Below, in pieces: positions 13,034-25,450 of a stretch of DNA of 64,000 nt (positions within the stretch are counted from its first letter, which is position 1; the number at the start of each line of letters is the position of its first letter). Below the pieces are notes generated by a model. That model saw only the letters and a program-made list of their open reading frames with translations. It was not told where the DNA came from and searched no databases. Source of the stretch: Euonymus europaeus (Eukaryota; Streptophyta; Magnoliopsida; Celastrales; Celastraceae); the NCBI GenBank assembly GCA_963580455.1, contig OY756958.1:7390501-7454500 (forward strand), in the 5' to 3' direction. A program made the translations under genes and the position numbers.

Positions 13034-14331
13034 TTCTCAATTCAATCCAAGCACGTCTTCTATTCACTTTCATATTCTGAATTAAATCTATTTAGTTACA
13101 TCTACAAACTCTCTCTTACTATTGATTCAATACACCATTTTTGATTGCCCATATCCAACAACTAACAGACATTCCAATATACCAACTGTGATAGCCCGTG
13201 TCCAATACCCAACTAACATCCCAAGCACTTAACCAATAGCCTAATCCTATTTCCCAAGCCCAATTGTACTCACATGTACTCTACTGAGCCTTGAAAAACT
13301 ACTTGTCTGTTATTCAACGTACATAATATAGTACTCTGCCTCGTCTTTCTCAAGCAGTGCAATATCCAGGTTGAAACACCAATACTACATGGCAGCTCAC
13401 AGCTTGCTCTTATCCTTATCAACCAAACTCAAGCACCCATGCCGATGTAGAGTATCACAATCTAAAATCACTACACCGTATGGTAGCTTACAGACTATGT
13501 TGACTCCAAATCAACCTTGTCCAAGCATCCATGCCAATACTGGGCATCACATTCTGCAACTCCTGCAGCACATGGTAGCTCAATAGCTTATGTTAAGCCA
13601 AGTTAGCCAAGCTCAAACATCCACTACGATACAAGGTTTCACACCCCATACATACACCACTAATCCATTCCATGTCACACCCACAAAGAATTTCACATAT
13701 TATGTCAATACAGCGTATCACACCACAAATCATATCAAAGGAATTTAACCCTTTTAACCAAACCCATCCTAATGTCTCTAGGTGGCACCATGTCATCAAG
13801 CCTTCTATAGATCCGCAGTGCCGATACAAGTACTAGGCTCACCTGTGTGAAAAAAAGAAAATAAAAGGTGAGCAATGGCTCAATAGGGGGTAAAGAGGAA
13901 TCATGAAATAATTAATAAGCTAAAATAAGAGGATAAGTTCAATGCAACAATATGCCATGGACAATGAACCATAACAATGAATACAAACCAAATTCGAGAT
14001 CATGTTTCTTCCACAAGAGCAACCATGAAAGGATGCACCGAGCACCCTTTCCAACCAACGATGAACACTACCACCATTTAACATTTATGAAAAAATAAGA
14101 CCAAACACAAGATTCTCATCTTGCCCATACTAATAAGGCTCCTCGAACCGACGACCAAGATATCAGTGTGTTGCCTCATATGAGACTCATTTGGTAAGAA
14201 TCCTAGCTCTGTTCCATAACCCTCCTTCCACATTACTTCCAAATAACCTATGGGAATTACAAGTCCATACATGTTCTTCCCATGCGGCTGTAATGCATAA
14301 TATATGGCATGCCATGTAAATAAATAGGTGA

Positions 14332-17300
14332 TGTCATATGTGATCTAAGTTTGATTATAATATTTTTCATAAATTCTATAGTGGAAGTATAAGTTGTGGG
14401 CGCAAGAATTATCGGAAACAAGATTAAAATGAAATTACTATAAATTATGGAAGTTAAATACAAAAATATAATAATAAATACGATAATGGCAATCCTGTAA
14501 ATACAGATAGGTAATTTGTGTAATTAACTGGTAAAAGCAAGGGCATGATGGTGAAAGACGAAATAACAATTAAAATAAATATAAAAGAAATAATGGCACG
14601 AGGCCCAAGATGAAACCCTTGGCCAGAGGAATGACCGGGTGTATGGTGCGGCGGCGACGGAAGGGGCTTTTGGCGTTTACGGCAACGGTTTGCGACGATA
14701 TCAGTGCCAAAAGGAAGCGGACGACACGAGAAGTGCATTGACGCCGATTTCGGATGAAATTGGAGAAAGAACTCCGAGAAATGGCCAGAAGAACGTACGG
14801 TGATACCGTGCCTTCTCCGTCGTGATTCTTCCGATTCCGATCACGAATCAGGTATATGACACCACCAATAGGATCGCCGGGACACATTCTACCACCTAGT
14901 TCATCCGTGGCCGTCACCACGCCCATTCCGGCGGTGACCCGCCTTGTGTTCTAATCGGGTCTGTTTGACTCGCGTTTGTGAGGAGACCGAGTCAGGCTGA
15001 CCCGGTTGAATATTTTTCTAATTAATTAAGCTTAATTGTATTAATTAATGAAAAATCACTATAATTCATGTTAAATTATATTAATTCAGGGTAAATTATT
15101 AATAAGGACAATGGATTGATTGATCGGTTGAATAATGTACTAAATAATTTTAAATATATTAATAAGAGAAATGGATTATAGATTATAGTACAAATAAATA
15201 AGTGTGGCTATTGTATGGTTTCAGGAATCAATCTTTATAATTGAATTATCAGGATTTACGGGAGCATACTACGGTAGGTATTATCCAACTGTATTACGGA
15301 ACAATGTAATTTATGGATTGTTTGCGTTATTGGCTGTGTAATTGTGTGGTTATTGATGCATATGTGATCGAAATTCTGTGATGAGTTGAAATTGTGGGGA
15401 AGTGTTATTGGTATAATAGTACTTGTACTGTTGAGTTGTCTATATGATGCTGAATTGGTGATGATGAATTTTAAATGTGAAATTGTGAAATGAGGTAGTT
15501 TATGTTGGTTGACTGTCTGTGAACTGCGATCTATTATGTGATGATACATTGATGATATTTTGAGGTAACACATACTGGTTGCTCTGCATGAAACATAACA
15601 TGTCATGACATACACGACATATACATTAAGGAAAATATTTGGGACAAGTTTCGAAATGGCCCCAATACTTTTAATTTTGGACCACTTAAGCCCCTATACT
15701 TTAAAACGGACCAAAGAAACCCTTGTACTTGCTAAAACAGCTCACGTTAGCCCTTATATGTTTTTTCCGTCCAAAAAGGCTGACTTGGTTGTTAAGTGTT
15801 GACATGGATTTTCATATGTTAAAATGAACTTAATGACATGGAAAAAAAGTTACACACGGTGGCACCCTTTCATTTCAACCCTAAAATTGGCTAACTCATC
15901 CTTTGCATCTACCCTCACAACCACCAAGAGAGTTGTCACCGCTCACTACTGATATCTTCAACCAGGTATGTATACTTGATTAGTGATTTTGTTTGTGTAA
16001 TATGTGTTGATTTCGGGATTTCCATCATTTGAGAGAAGGACCAATGATCTAGGGATTTAGATTTTGTTAGGGATTTTGATCTAGGGCTTTCGGATATGTA
16101 AGGATTGTCGATTTTGTCAGAGATTTTGATCTAGGGATTTTGATTTTGCTGTAGATACTCCTTTCAACTCTCTTGCAGTGGAAATCTCTCTTCTTAAAAG
16201 AGAGCTTGACTATTTTTGAGACCCAGTTTTTAGTTCTTGGATGATATATGATATTGGTCGTACAATGAATTGCATGAGCATTCCTAGAATGGAGCTTTAT
16301 TGTTGCAATAAATTCCATCATTCAGAAATGTCATGCTATGTAGGCATCAGTAACCATGAAATGGATATTATATTTTGTGAAAGCATAGTATTATGATAGT
16401 TTTCTCCATCAAACTTGTGATTGTCAACTGAAGTTCTTTGTACTTGATCTTATTTGTTCTAGTAAGATTGAGCATGCTTCATTTTTGCCAAATTTTTTTG
16501 GTCTCCATTGATTATTGCTTGAAATAATCTGATTATGGTATTTTTTTTGTAGCTTGGACCTTCCATCTCAAGGATCATCGATCGTGGAAGTCAAAAATCA
16601 AATACGGGATCCAAAGACAAGAGTCATCCTAAACCATAGTATTGCATTATGTTAATCATGTTTGCTATTGTTATGCTGAATTTTATGGATGTTTATTGAT
16701 GATGGAGTGATTAGAGACCTTGATTTATCTTGGATTTTATGGATGCTTTTATATGATGGTTTGTAATAATGAAGTGACTCAGGACCTTAATTTGTGTTCT
16801 TTTGGATGTAGGCTGATTTATGCATTGTTTGTAGTGGTGTCATATTTTTTGGACTTTGATTTATGTTGTTCAAGATGAGGTTTTAATTCTGTCAAGAGAG
16901 CATGATAATCAGATTTCGTGACAGGGGCTTGTTTGAGCCATTTCATTGAAGTACAGGGGCTTATTTGGCCTTCATACAGAAGTACAACGGCTTCAATGAC
17001 CTTTTTAGATCAATTAAATGGAACGAAATATTGCTGTTATATTGTAGTTTCGATTTCTTTCGGACACGTGTCCTCCTTTGATTAGCGTCTATTCTTCTTT
17101 TTTCCACGTCATTATTTTTTTTTAGAAAATAATATGCACGTCACCACTTAATAGCCAAGTCATCAATTTTGGATGGAAAATTCGTTGAGGGGCTAACGTG
17201 ACCTCATTTGATAAGTAGAAGGGTTTGTTTGGTCCGTTTTAAAGTACAAGGGCTTAAGTGGTCCATTCGTTAAAGTAGAGGGGCCATTTTAAAACTTGTC

Positions 17301-18031
17301 CCAAAATATTTTTACGATTTTTTACGAATCTGGTACAACTGCTACATGGAGGGTGTATGTTGATTGGAAAAGAAAAAGGAAAAGGAAAATGAAAAGGAAA
17401 ATGTTTTATTGACTGAAAAGTGTTCTATAGTAGAACACTTAATCAAAGGAAAATCTTGACCGGTTTCTCTGTAGCAGTGTATCTAGGTTAAGGGCCCAAG
17501 TATTGGAAAAATGATTTAAATGGTTGACTGTTTTCTAAAGAAATGGTTCACGTGCATTCATGCATAGATATTACTTATTGGGCCTTGGATCACTATGTTC
17601 CGTGATACAAGTATTGATGTATTAGATGATTATGTCGACTTAGGAGTTGATGGTGTCGCCGTAGATCCATGAATAGGATGTTCATGTGACGGAAGCTAAT
17701 TTTCACGGAAGATGGATCAATTAAGTTTTATATTTATTATGGACTTATAGTTAATAGCACTGATGTATGATAATAAATGTAGATTCAGGAATGAGGATGA
17801 AAGAAAAAGATTCATAATAATATATTTAGATGATATTAATTGGATGACACTGTTTAGTTTAAAATATATATGATGAGACTTTTATTTTAGATTAGGTCAA
17901 ATATATATATTGGTTGGAATTGCTCCTTGAAATGGATCGGTGTTAACTATGGGGTGTGTTTATACTGTGATATAAGTAGTATTGTGGATTACAAGCTCGA
18001 GATTTAGTGTTTCATGGGACGGTGCATTACA
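14332..18031 (-). mobile_element. LTR-B copy (same family as the solo LTR at 45.0-47.2 kb), reverse orientation
   Basis: Most of this interval is the reverse complement of the element at 45034-47246. 17548-17730 matches the reverse of 45360-45560 (shared GTTGATGGTGTCGCCGTAGA and CACTATGTTCCGTGAT), and 15180-15290 matches the reverse of 46190-46250 (GGATTTACGGGAGCA). The right end GGGACGGTGCATTACA fits the reverse of the other copy's left end. The left end, about 14332, is eroded. Without the MULE inside it, the copy is about 2.0 kb, close to the 2.2 kb of its relative. I could not find matching TSDs. It includes a GC-rich block (14620-15000) whose frames encode nothing recognisable. Confidence 0.75.
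15641..17302. mobile_element. Non-autonomous Mutator-like element, 1662 bp, with 9-bp TSDs
   Basis: Starts GGGACAAGTTTCGAAATGGCC and ends with the near-inverse ending AACTTGTCCC. The inverted match extends inwards for well over 100 bases (CCAATACTTTTA, GGACCACTTAAGCCC, ACGTTAGCCC and their reverse near the right end). AAAATATTT lies directly outside both ends (15632-15640 and 17303-17311), an exact 9-bp duplication. No transposase is encoded. The interior could be captured sequence: a stretch at 15900-15970 reads like a UTR with a GT-starting intron, but no product is recognisable. Confidence 0.93.
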
Positions 18032-18199
18032 AAGAATCCTTATCAAAAACCAAGTCTCTCTCTCTTTCTTCCCTTCTCTCACTCTCTCGGGTACACTATC
18101 CGGCCTTTTGCTTATTGATGATATGTTGATTCACTTCAATGCAACAACATTCTTATTTTAATTAATTTTTTTAATATATGGCCATTTGGCCCATTTCAT

Positions 18200-18240
18200 G
18201 CCCACTTTCGGTGGGCATGTAATGCTCACCAAAAGTGGGC
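18200..18240. repeat. Imperfect palindrome
   Basis: GCCCACTTTCGGTGGG pairs with CTCACCAAAAGTGGGC around a nine-base loop, with three mismatched positions in a 16-base stem. It lies in the right part of the composite insertion. Function unknown. Confidence 0.6.
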
Positions 18241-18415
18241 TTTACACACATACACATATATTAGTTTGGTTATTATTTTATTATAATATATTTTATTTTA
18301 TTAATTATGAATCCATCATTGATCAAATTAACTCAATTCTAGATATTTTTTGAACCCGAATTTTTTATTTGTTTAATTATTGTTATTATGATAATTTCAG
18401 GTCTGGGATATTATA

Positions 18416-18638
18416 AAGGTACTATTATGCCATGGAAGTAATACAAGTTTCAACTATTTTCTTCCTAGATAGTCAATCAACAGCCTTGTTTTCCAACTCT
18501 TTCTTATATTCAATGACAAAGTCATAACTAAACAGCTTGCTTACCCACATTTGTTGAGTTACTATGCCCAAAGATTATTGCATTGTGTTTTTCAAACTGT
18601 GATGATCTATTTTTATCACAAATATAAGGTAGTGTCTT
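18416..18638 (-). pseudogene. Ty3/gypsy RNase H, C-terminal end
   Basis: The minus strand reads YLIFVIKIDHHSLK, then QQMWVSKLFSYDFVIEYKK, then ELENKAVD followed by a stop where the usual ALSR motif has Ala. This is the end of the gypsy RNase H domain. It lies on the same strand and in the correct order between the RT piece (20.2 kb) and the integrase piece (4.5 kb), and the codons continue across the 4527-18415 insertion. Two stops lie in the linker after SRKKIVETCITSMA. Confidence 0.8.
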
Positions 18639-20235
18639 TGTTGGATCATAGGTCATACATTTGTGTTTTGATGTAAAAAACACTTAATGTATTATTGGAT
18701 TATGCATATATTTGAATGAATTTGGATAAAACATGAAATGATCGTGATAATTGATTTAGGCTTCATTATATATCTTTGGAATCTTGTTTAATCATATTTG
18801 ATATGAATTAGATGAATTTGAACTTGTTCACTTTTGGATTACAAAAATTGTTCAAACATCACATTGTGTACATGTTGGTTGAATAGTCACAACTTATTCA
18901 TACAATATCCAAATTAGTTGATTCTTCTTCTAAAAAATTATTAAGAAATAGAGGAACATTTTATATTCATAATGAATGAATCAATTTTGAGTTTAAGCTG
19001 TTCAATTTCTCTTTCTAAATTAGTGTAGTTGTGCAGACATGATATAACATTGTTTGAGCTTAAATGATGAAATTGAGTGACCAATTGAACTCCAATGGAT
19101 ATGAAATTTTTTATGCACATTCAAATATATATGAAATAATTTAGTATGTGCTTACTTGAATTTTATTGAGCTTATATCATATTGATTGACCTATGTGCAA
19201 GCATTGAAACTCTTTGAGCATACAAGCAACAATGAGGGCCTTGTCACCTATTTATTTGTATATGCAATCAATTGTGTTTCATGAACATGTTTGGCTCGAT
19301 TTGAGCAAGCAACAATTTCATCATCAATATGGAATTATTGGTGCAACGAAACAAGCCTAAACAAAGGAGAAGTACAACAAGTTTCAATGGGTCTATTATG
19401 GATGGTGGAGATTGAATTGATTCAATTTTTCAAGGGTCAAGATTAGAAGAAGAAAGAAGGGCCATGATTCATTTTATTGGAAGATAAGAGAGTGGGTTGG
19501 CTTGTGTTGGAAGATTGCGAAGAACATTTGCAAAACTGAGCTAAGTCCTTGAGCTTCAAATCCTCTCAACGTCAAATCTTGATTCAAGTTTCTTTCTAAA
19601 GATCTCTTGCTAAAAATCTGATTATCATCAAGCCATCATCTTCCTACTTCAAAGAGAGATCCAAAAATTTATCAAGAACCCATCATTCTTCATTCTACCC
19701 CTAGGGTACCCTCTGGTGTTCTTGAGTGGTGTTTCAAAAAAGCTTCTCTTAATCATATCTAGATCTTTTGATATCTTTGTGTGAGTTTATTTTAGAGAGA
19801 TTGCCACAAATTTTAGCTTCATCTTCATTCTACTCGTAAGCATCCTCTATACATTGTGAGAGTTTCTCAACCAAATAGTTTTGAGTTAACCTTGAGAGAA
19901 ACTTATCCAAAATACATGTATAAGTCCCTTTGCGGGCAAAAACATTTGAGAGGATGTGAGATAAGTTTGGGATACCACTTGAAAATCCTAATTCTTGGTT
20001 ATCTTGAAACCTTAGTTGTAAGAGTTTAGAGTTAGCTTGCCTAAAACTCTAAGTTGTTGGTGAACTTGGAAAACCATCATCCATTAGTGGATTTGGAAAT
20101 CCTAAGCTTGAGGGTTTGGATAGTGGACATAGGAGGAAAGACTCTCCGAACCACTATAAATCATTGTGCACTCTCTAATCACTTTACTTACTCGATAGTG
20201 TGCTAAACTTTCTTCCTTATGTTCTTCCTTAGGTC
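18639..20235 (+). mobile_element. Probable solo or truncated Copia-type LTR inside the gypsy RT
   Basis: It separates the RT start (ending KLDLR) from RNase H of the gypsy element. It begins TGTTGGATCAT. Its right part (19850-20190) has the repetitive Leu/Glu-like phrasing and closing GGAAAGACTCTCCGAACCACTATAAATC-like text that I associate with SIRE/Maximus-type copia LTR ends (key words GACTCTCCGAACCAC). No coding domain is present. TSDs are not clear and the exact ends are uncertain by tens of bases. Confidence 0.4.
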
Positions 20236-21881
20236 AAGCTTAGAAAACAATATTGCTCCATAAAGCTCATCTAGTAACTCATCAATTACTGGTATGGTGA
20301 ATTTATTCTTCATAGTAGATTGATTTAGAGCTCTATAATCCACACATAACCTCCAACATTCATTAGCTCTCTTAACTAAGATAACAGGAGATGCAAAAGA
20401 ACTTTGACTTGGCCTCATCATTCTTGAATCCAATAATTCCTTCACATTAACTCAATTTCTAACTTCTGACTATAGAGACATCTGTATGGCCTTTGATTAA
20501 CTGGTGTAGAAGATACCTTCAAAATAATAACATGGTCATTGGACCTCTTTGGTGGCAACCTCATGGGAACTTGAAAGATCTGTTCAAATTCTTCCAAAAA
20601 TCTCTTCCATGCCGAATTTAAAGTTGTCTTTTCTTCAATTACCTCACTTTCGATAGTGTAATAGAGAGAAGTAATATTGTCATTGTAATACAGAGGCTCC
20701 CCATTTCTATGACTCACCATGTTAGTTAGCTTCCTCTGCATACCTTGTAGCTGGCAGTGATTTCCTTTATTGAAAAATGACATTATAAGGTGTTGCAAAT
20801 TCCATCGTATATCTCCCAATTATTTCAACCATTATATGCCTAGTACTGCATCAAAACCTCTAAGTGGAATTATGTGAAAGTCAGTGATGAAAACCCGTCC
20901 ATGTAGAGTGAATGGTACAAACAGTAGCTAACTTAACAGAAATAGAATGATTGAGGCATTCCCCTTGTCCAACTAGATAGAGATCCACAAACTTATGTGA
21001 GGATCCTGTGTCCACTAGAATTAACATTGTCTTCCTATTTATAGTTCCATGTAATGTCATGGTTTGTTGGTGACTGAAACCAAAGATAGCATTCAACAAA
21101 ATGGTGGGAAAATTTTCCTTAGTCATTGCTAGACGAAGCATTAGACTCTTTCACTTATCAGTGTTAACAATATCTTCCATGGGTGTACTAACTTCACCAG
21201 CCTCTTCTTCATCCTCCAAGGTATTTAATAGGTATATCTTGGATTTACGCACTTATGTCCCTTCACATACACTTCATCAACATAAAAACACAACCCTAGT
21301 CTCATCTTGTCCTCATTCTGTGGATTTGATATCCAGGATAATGGAACTCATTTACTAACTCCGAAATTCAAATTGGGTCCTTGAATAGGCAAAGTAATAG
21401 AAGAGACTGGACTTGTCATCTTAGCAACTCCTAGAGCACCATAACTTGGATTGGTGAGGGGCAAGGCTAAGGTGGTATAAAATAATGGACATAAGAACTG
21501 AATTTGTTGTGAGAGATTTAGCATGCCTTATTGGCACGTCCTCGACTTCCCTCATGCATTCTGGCTAGATATTGACTCATTGCCTTAGTGGATAACCTTA
21601 AAACCTTCACAGGTAACCTCAACTCATCTTTCAATCCAGCTAGGGAAAGTCCCATCTTTTGTTCTTCAATAAGACCTCTCACTTTTATTGTAATGTCCTC
21701 ATGTTTTCCAGTATATTCATCAACTGTGGATGTTTTTTTAAGTCAAGCTAGCTCCACCATTAGGGATTCCAAAAAAATCGGTCAATATATGGCCTTCAAA
21801 GCTTTAGTGAAGGCATCCCAATCCACAAGAACACTAGATAGTTCTCACTCTTGGAACCAATTTTCTACTCTCACTTTGTTA
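20236..21881 (-). pseudogene. Ty3/gypsy gag, protease and start of reverse transcriptase
   Basis: On the minus strand from high to low coordinates: a gag region (DAFTKALKAIY, TVDEYTGKHEDITIKVRGLIEEQ, GLKDELR), a zinc-knuckle remnant LCFYVDEVYVKGHKC near 21243-21290 in which the second Cys is Val, an aspartic protease with LVDTGSSHKFVD near 20988-21024, a linker with EEFEQIFQVPMRLPPKRSNDH, and the RT N-terminus (SSFASPVILVK, CVDYRALNQ, IDELLDELYGA, FSKLDLR). Stops and frameshifts separate the pieces. The RT palm is cut by the LTR at 18639-20235 and gag is cut at 21881 by another LTR. These pieces, RNase H and the integrase make one interrupted element. Confidence 0.85.
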
Positions 21882-23233
21882 TGTCGTTAGTAACAATTAA
21901 AAATAACCTCACAAGTGTACCAATAATATATAGTGAACAAGCAAGAGTCAATCCCATAAGGAGTAATACTAATAAATATGCAATCTAAGACTTGAATATA
22001 ATTAACACATTTTAAAAGGGGGAGTTTGTTTAATTCTTATAAAATATAATAAAGATAGAGAAATTGAAGTTAAAAACAAGAATGAGAATTTATGAGTTTC
22101 AATTAATGTAAATACTAGCTAGGATTCACTATCCACCTCTAAACAATAAAAAAATTTATAAGAAATGATAGATTGATAATTCCAACAAGCATATGATGAC
22201 AACACACAACAAGGTCATGGTCAAACTCAAGTTGTCTGATTCTCTCTTACGTGCATGTAAAGTGTATGATGTCTATCTCAATGTGTGTATTCCTAATTGA
22301 AATTTAGCATGACGTCTGCATCAATTAACAATCAAGAACCCAATAAGTGAAAAGAAAATATGAATGTCACAAGAATCCTAATACATGATGTCTATACTTA
22401 GGTATTCAAGAATTGATTTCTCATAATTCATTTTAACCGAATTATATGTTGCAAGTAAGAACATATTCAACAAGGCAATTGACCATGTTCAAAAACAGTT
22501 AATTCCAATACATGTTTCAAAGTTAGCTACTAAAAGAAATAAAATATTAGAATTCAAATATCATGGAAAAATCAAAATCATCATACTTGTAAAAATATGA
22601 AATTCACACAACTTATATAGAATTGAAATCATGTTTAGGCTTCAAGATTAAGCCCTAACTAACAAAATTTTAGTTTTACATAATGAAATCAAACATAAAA
22701 TAGATTACAAACATAATTGAGAACACAGCCCTTGGTTTCTTCTTTTTTTCCTCCTTGTTTTCTTTTTGGCTCCCTTTCCTCCTCATTCAAGCTCTCTATT
22801 TATAGAGAGAAGTGAGCAGATTGATGGTAACAAGTGGAGGAGATAATACAATATTTTCAAAGGTGGATAAGGTTGTCCACCTACTTATTGAATTTATGAA
22901 CATATTCTTTGAAATAAGTGGAGATAATGGACAAGAATGAAATGGTGGTTGATGACTTTGAAATGGTAATGGTGTTGAAATGGAAATGGTGTTGATTTCA
23001 TTGATGACATCAACTTTTATGATATACTATAGGCTTCACATTTGGAGATGGGTTGAACTTCGGTGAGACTGATCGAAATATGATATTTAGGCATTGAAAA
23101 TGCATTTAAAAAAATAAAGTGATAGTCAAAATAATAGATGGAATTTAATGTGTAAAAATATCACTTAAAACCTTAATTATTCATAAGTACCCATATTTTA
23201 TCAATATATAAATGTATATTCTGACACTTATCA
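21882..23233 (-). mobile_element. Tat/Ogre-like LTR inserted in gypsy gag
   Basis: On the minus strand it begins TGATAAGTGTCAGAATATAC and ends GTTACTAACGACA. It has a TATA-like CTATTTATAGAGAG near 22793 and, near its end, the phrase TGGGATTGACTCTTGCTTG typical of this LTR class. Just upstream on the same strand (23235-23270) the text GCTAGGGACAAGCAATAAGC resembles the conserved pre-LTR sequence of Tat-type elements. The partner LTR and TSDs were not found. Frames inside carry no domain. Confidence 0.55.
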
Positions 23234-25450
23234 AAACCCTCGACCAGCTTATTGCTTGTCCCTAGCAATTCAAGTGTGGAGAAAATGTCATGATGATTTA
23301 AAAGGAACCCACAAAAAACATAACAAAAAGTGAGATATCACAATTTCTATCCAAATTATTATAGTCACAACTTCTAACATTTGTGTGTGTGCACCAAGTC
23401 AAAACCTTCTTACCACAAACCATAATACATAAATTCTCGAAGAATTATCCAAGTAAAAGCCTCAATTCCATATTCTCACAGGTTAAGGAATGATTAATTT
23501 GCAGGGAATTTCTCTCATAGAGTTGGAAAATAGATATGCACTCAGAAGAAAAATCAATTTTAAGGACAACAAATAAACAAACATTGATTAAAAGATAAAT
23601 ATTTTAGCTGTCTAGAACTTTCACCATTCTTACCAAAAACTTGCTTTGGAATTCTAAAGATCAATTTTTCAGAAAATAAAAGAGCCCTATTACAGAAAAA
23701 GATTAGGAAATACTTGTCTTCTCAAAGATGATGAAGAATTATAATCTTTTGTGTTTTGTGTGTGTGTGTGTGCGTTTTTTTTTGCTGTTTTTTCTTTCAC
23801 AATACAATACATCTTAAACAAAGACTCAGTAAATTACAACATTTTTCTGGAAAAAAATTGATCTTTATCATCCCTCCGCATTCAACCAACATTCCATAAA
23901 CCATGTAATGGTGTTCATTACAACAATTATCCATTTCAAAAGATCAATGAAAGTTCATAAGTTGTTTTCTCATTTCTCTCCACTCATTTATAATTCACTT
24001 TGTGCTTTATCCTAAAAAATTTCTTGGTATCATGCATTATCATCCATCTTACCACAAGACTTAGTATTTGTGCACAAAAGAGTTTTAGAAGTTGTTTTCT
24101 AATACTTCAGATAGAAAAATTGACTCAAACAAATTGTATCAAATCTTTGAAGAGCCTGAATATGCCACCATCCCGAACCTAAACTAAACATTGTCCTCAA
24201 TGTAAAAATAAATAAACTGATTATAGAAAAGCAATGCAAGAAAGCAAAGGGTAGAAAATACAACCTGAGGTGAGTGGTATGCTAAAAATGGTTGTATTTG
24301 AAAGTCCTTATTGTCGTACCATATCCATGAATACAATCAGCATGTGTTCCAACCTAAGTTGGCAAACCTCTAAATGATACAAGCAGACGAGTAGTTCCTG
24401 ACTGTGGTGAGACTGTGATGGTTTAGCAATAGAAGATTGAGATGCGTCAAGTGGTAAGGCAACTGGAAGTCGTGGTGTTCGTCGTCTCCTAGCAATGGTG
24501 GTCATGTGTCCAATACTCTGACTCGAAGTAGATTTCTCCAGAATAGCTACTGTATATGCGAAAGATAGCTGACTTCGAGGAGGGTGGATGCCCTTACTGT
24601 AAAGCAATCGTGTGATCAGTCATGGAAAATATAATTTTCCAATCTTGGTTAATCTTTTCTCCACAAAGAACTTCGCCTTTAGAATACTCTCCATATAAGT
24701 CCTTCCAAGATCAAACCATGCACTTCTATATATGAGGTATAAGATGGAAAGAATACTTCCTTGTCATTGATGACTATGGCCAATGGGCCACAGGTTACTT
24801 TGAAAAGCATCATCAAGTAACCATAACTTCGGTGGTAAATAAGATCAGTGGGTAGCAGTAGCATCTCGTCGTGCCTTCCTTGACACATATCATCAATCAT
24901 TTCCTCTTTAGAAATAGAGATTGGCGGCAGAAAGCTTGTAGCAACATCAGGGGTAGGCGAAAATCCGAAATGTGAGCTTACATTTGCTATTGTGAATTTA
25001 AGCCGAATACAAGCAACATCAACCTAATAAATTGGTTGAGCTCTAGAAGAGTGTTGTAATTCCAGAAGAGTATGATAAAATGATTTAACTATATCTGGAT
25101 GCACAGAGTAATCTTCTTCTGGATCTGATTCGACTAAGAATAACAGAGAATGATCTCGAAGGTAGCTTTTTGCCCAATGATTGTTAGGTTCATTCAGGAT
25201 GTTAGAATCAATTGGTAAGGAAGAGCGTGAAAGAAAAATAGGGGCACGCCACTTTTTTTCATATTTTGTTTTTTGTTTTTTTTTCAACCAATGCTTATTC
25301 ACTCGTAAGGTTACAGAGACTCATTCCAGTGACTTCTGTGCTAATGCCATCGAGTGTTTTCCTTCGGCCTCACAAGAGACCACATCTTTTGTCCACAGGA
25401 TCAAAATGTAAACCTTCAGGTCTTATACTAATGATAATATCGTCATAAGA
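23234..25450 (-). pseudogene. Interior remnant of a Tat/Ogre-like element, unidentified ORF
   Basis: Minus-strand frames of 92, 73 and 99 codons (25302-25024, 24900-24679, 24607-24308) run in series and read as one decayed ORF with conserved-looking phrases such as EEDYSVHPDIVKSFYHTLLE, LLLPTDLIYHRSYGYLMML and GHMTTIARRRR. The general layout recalls the putative plant transposon protein carried in some plant retroelements, but I cannot match it firmly. 23240-24300 is non-coding, with an interrupted TG repeat near 23756. Confidence 0.35.

Larger units (their letters stand above)
4527..18415 (-). mobile_element. Composite LTR-retrotransposon insertion inside the gypsy pol gene
   Basis: The gypsy coding sequence stops at 4526 and resumes at 18416 with almost no missing codons, and the flanking pentamers are GAGGT and AAGGT, a one-mismatch target duplication. 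The block begins TGTAACGCCCCGACC and ends GGTCTGGGATATTATA, a decayed inverted match. Its left 3.6 kb ends GGGCGTGACA and its right part starts TGTGATAGCCCG at 13187. A direct repeat (about 5000-5583 and 13738-14314) lies at a similar offset within both. Just outside 13187 the minus strand reads GTTGGTATATTGG, like a decayed Met-tRNA primer-binding site. I infer a minus-strand LTR element with a short non-coding interior, later hit by a hAT and another LTR. The two LTR copies are very unequal, so this reconstruction is tentative. Confidence 0.5.
13187..18415 (-). repeat. Putative 5' LTR of the composite element, with nested insertions
   Basis: Starts TGTGATAGCCCG next to a decayed primer-binding site. 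The part from about 13600 to 14320 matches 4870-5583 over roughly 700 bases, with shared phrases such as AACCCATCCTAATGTCTC and GAGATCATGTTTCTTCC. After 14331 it is interrupted by another LTR. The remainder, 18032-18415, does not clearly match the other copy; it includes a CT-rich tract (18045-18090) and a palindrome. Confidence 0.4.

Noticed and set aside
14570..14926. 118-codon minus frame in a GC-rich stretch
   Set aside because: Same LTR-B block; no domain and not preserved in the other copy.
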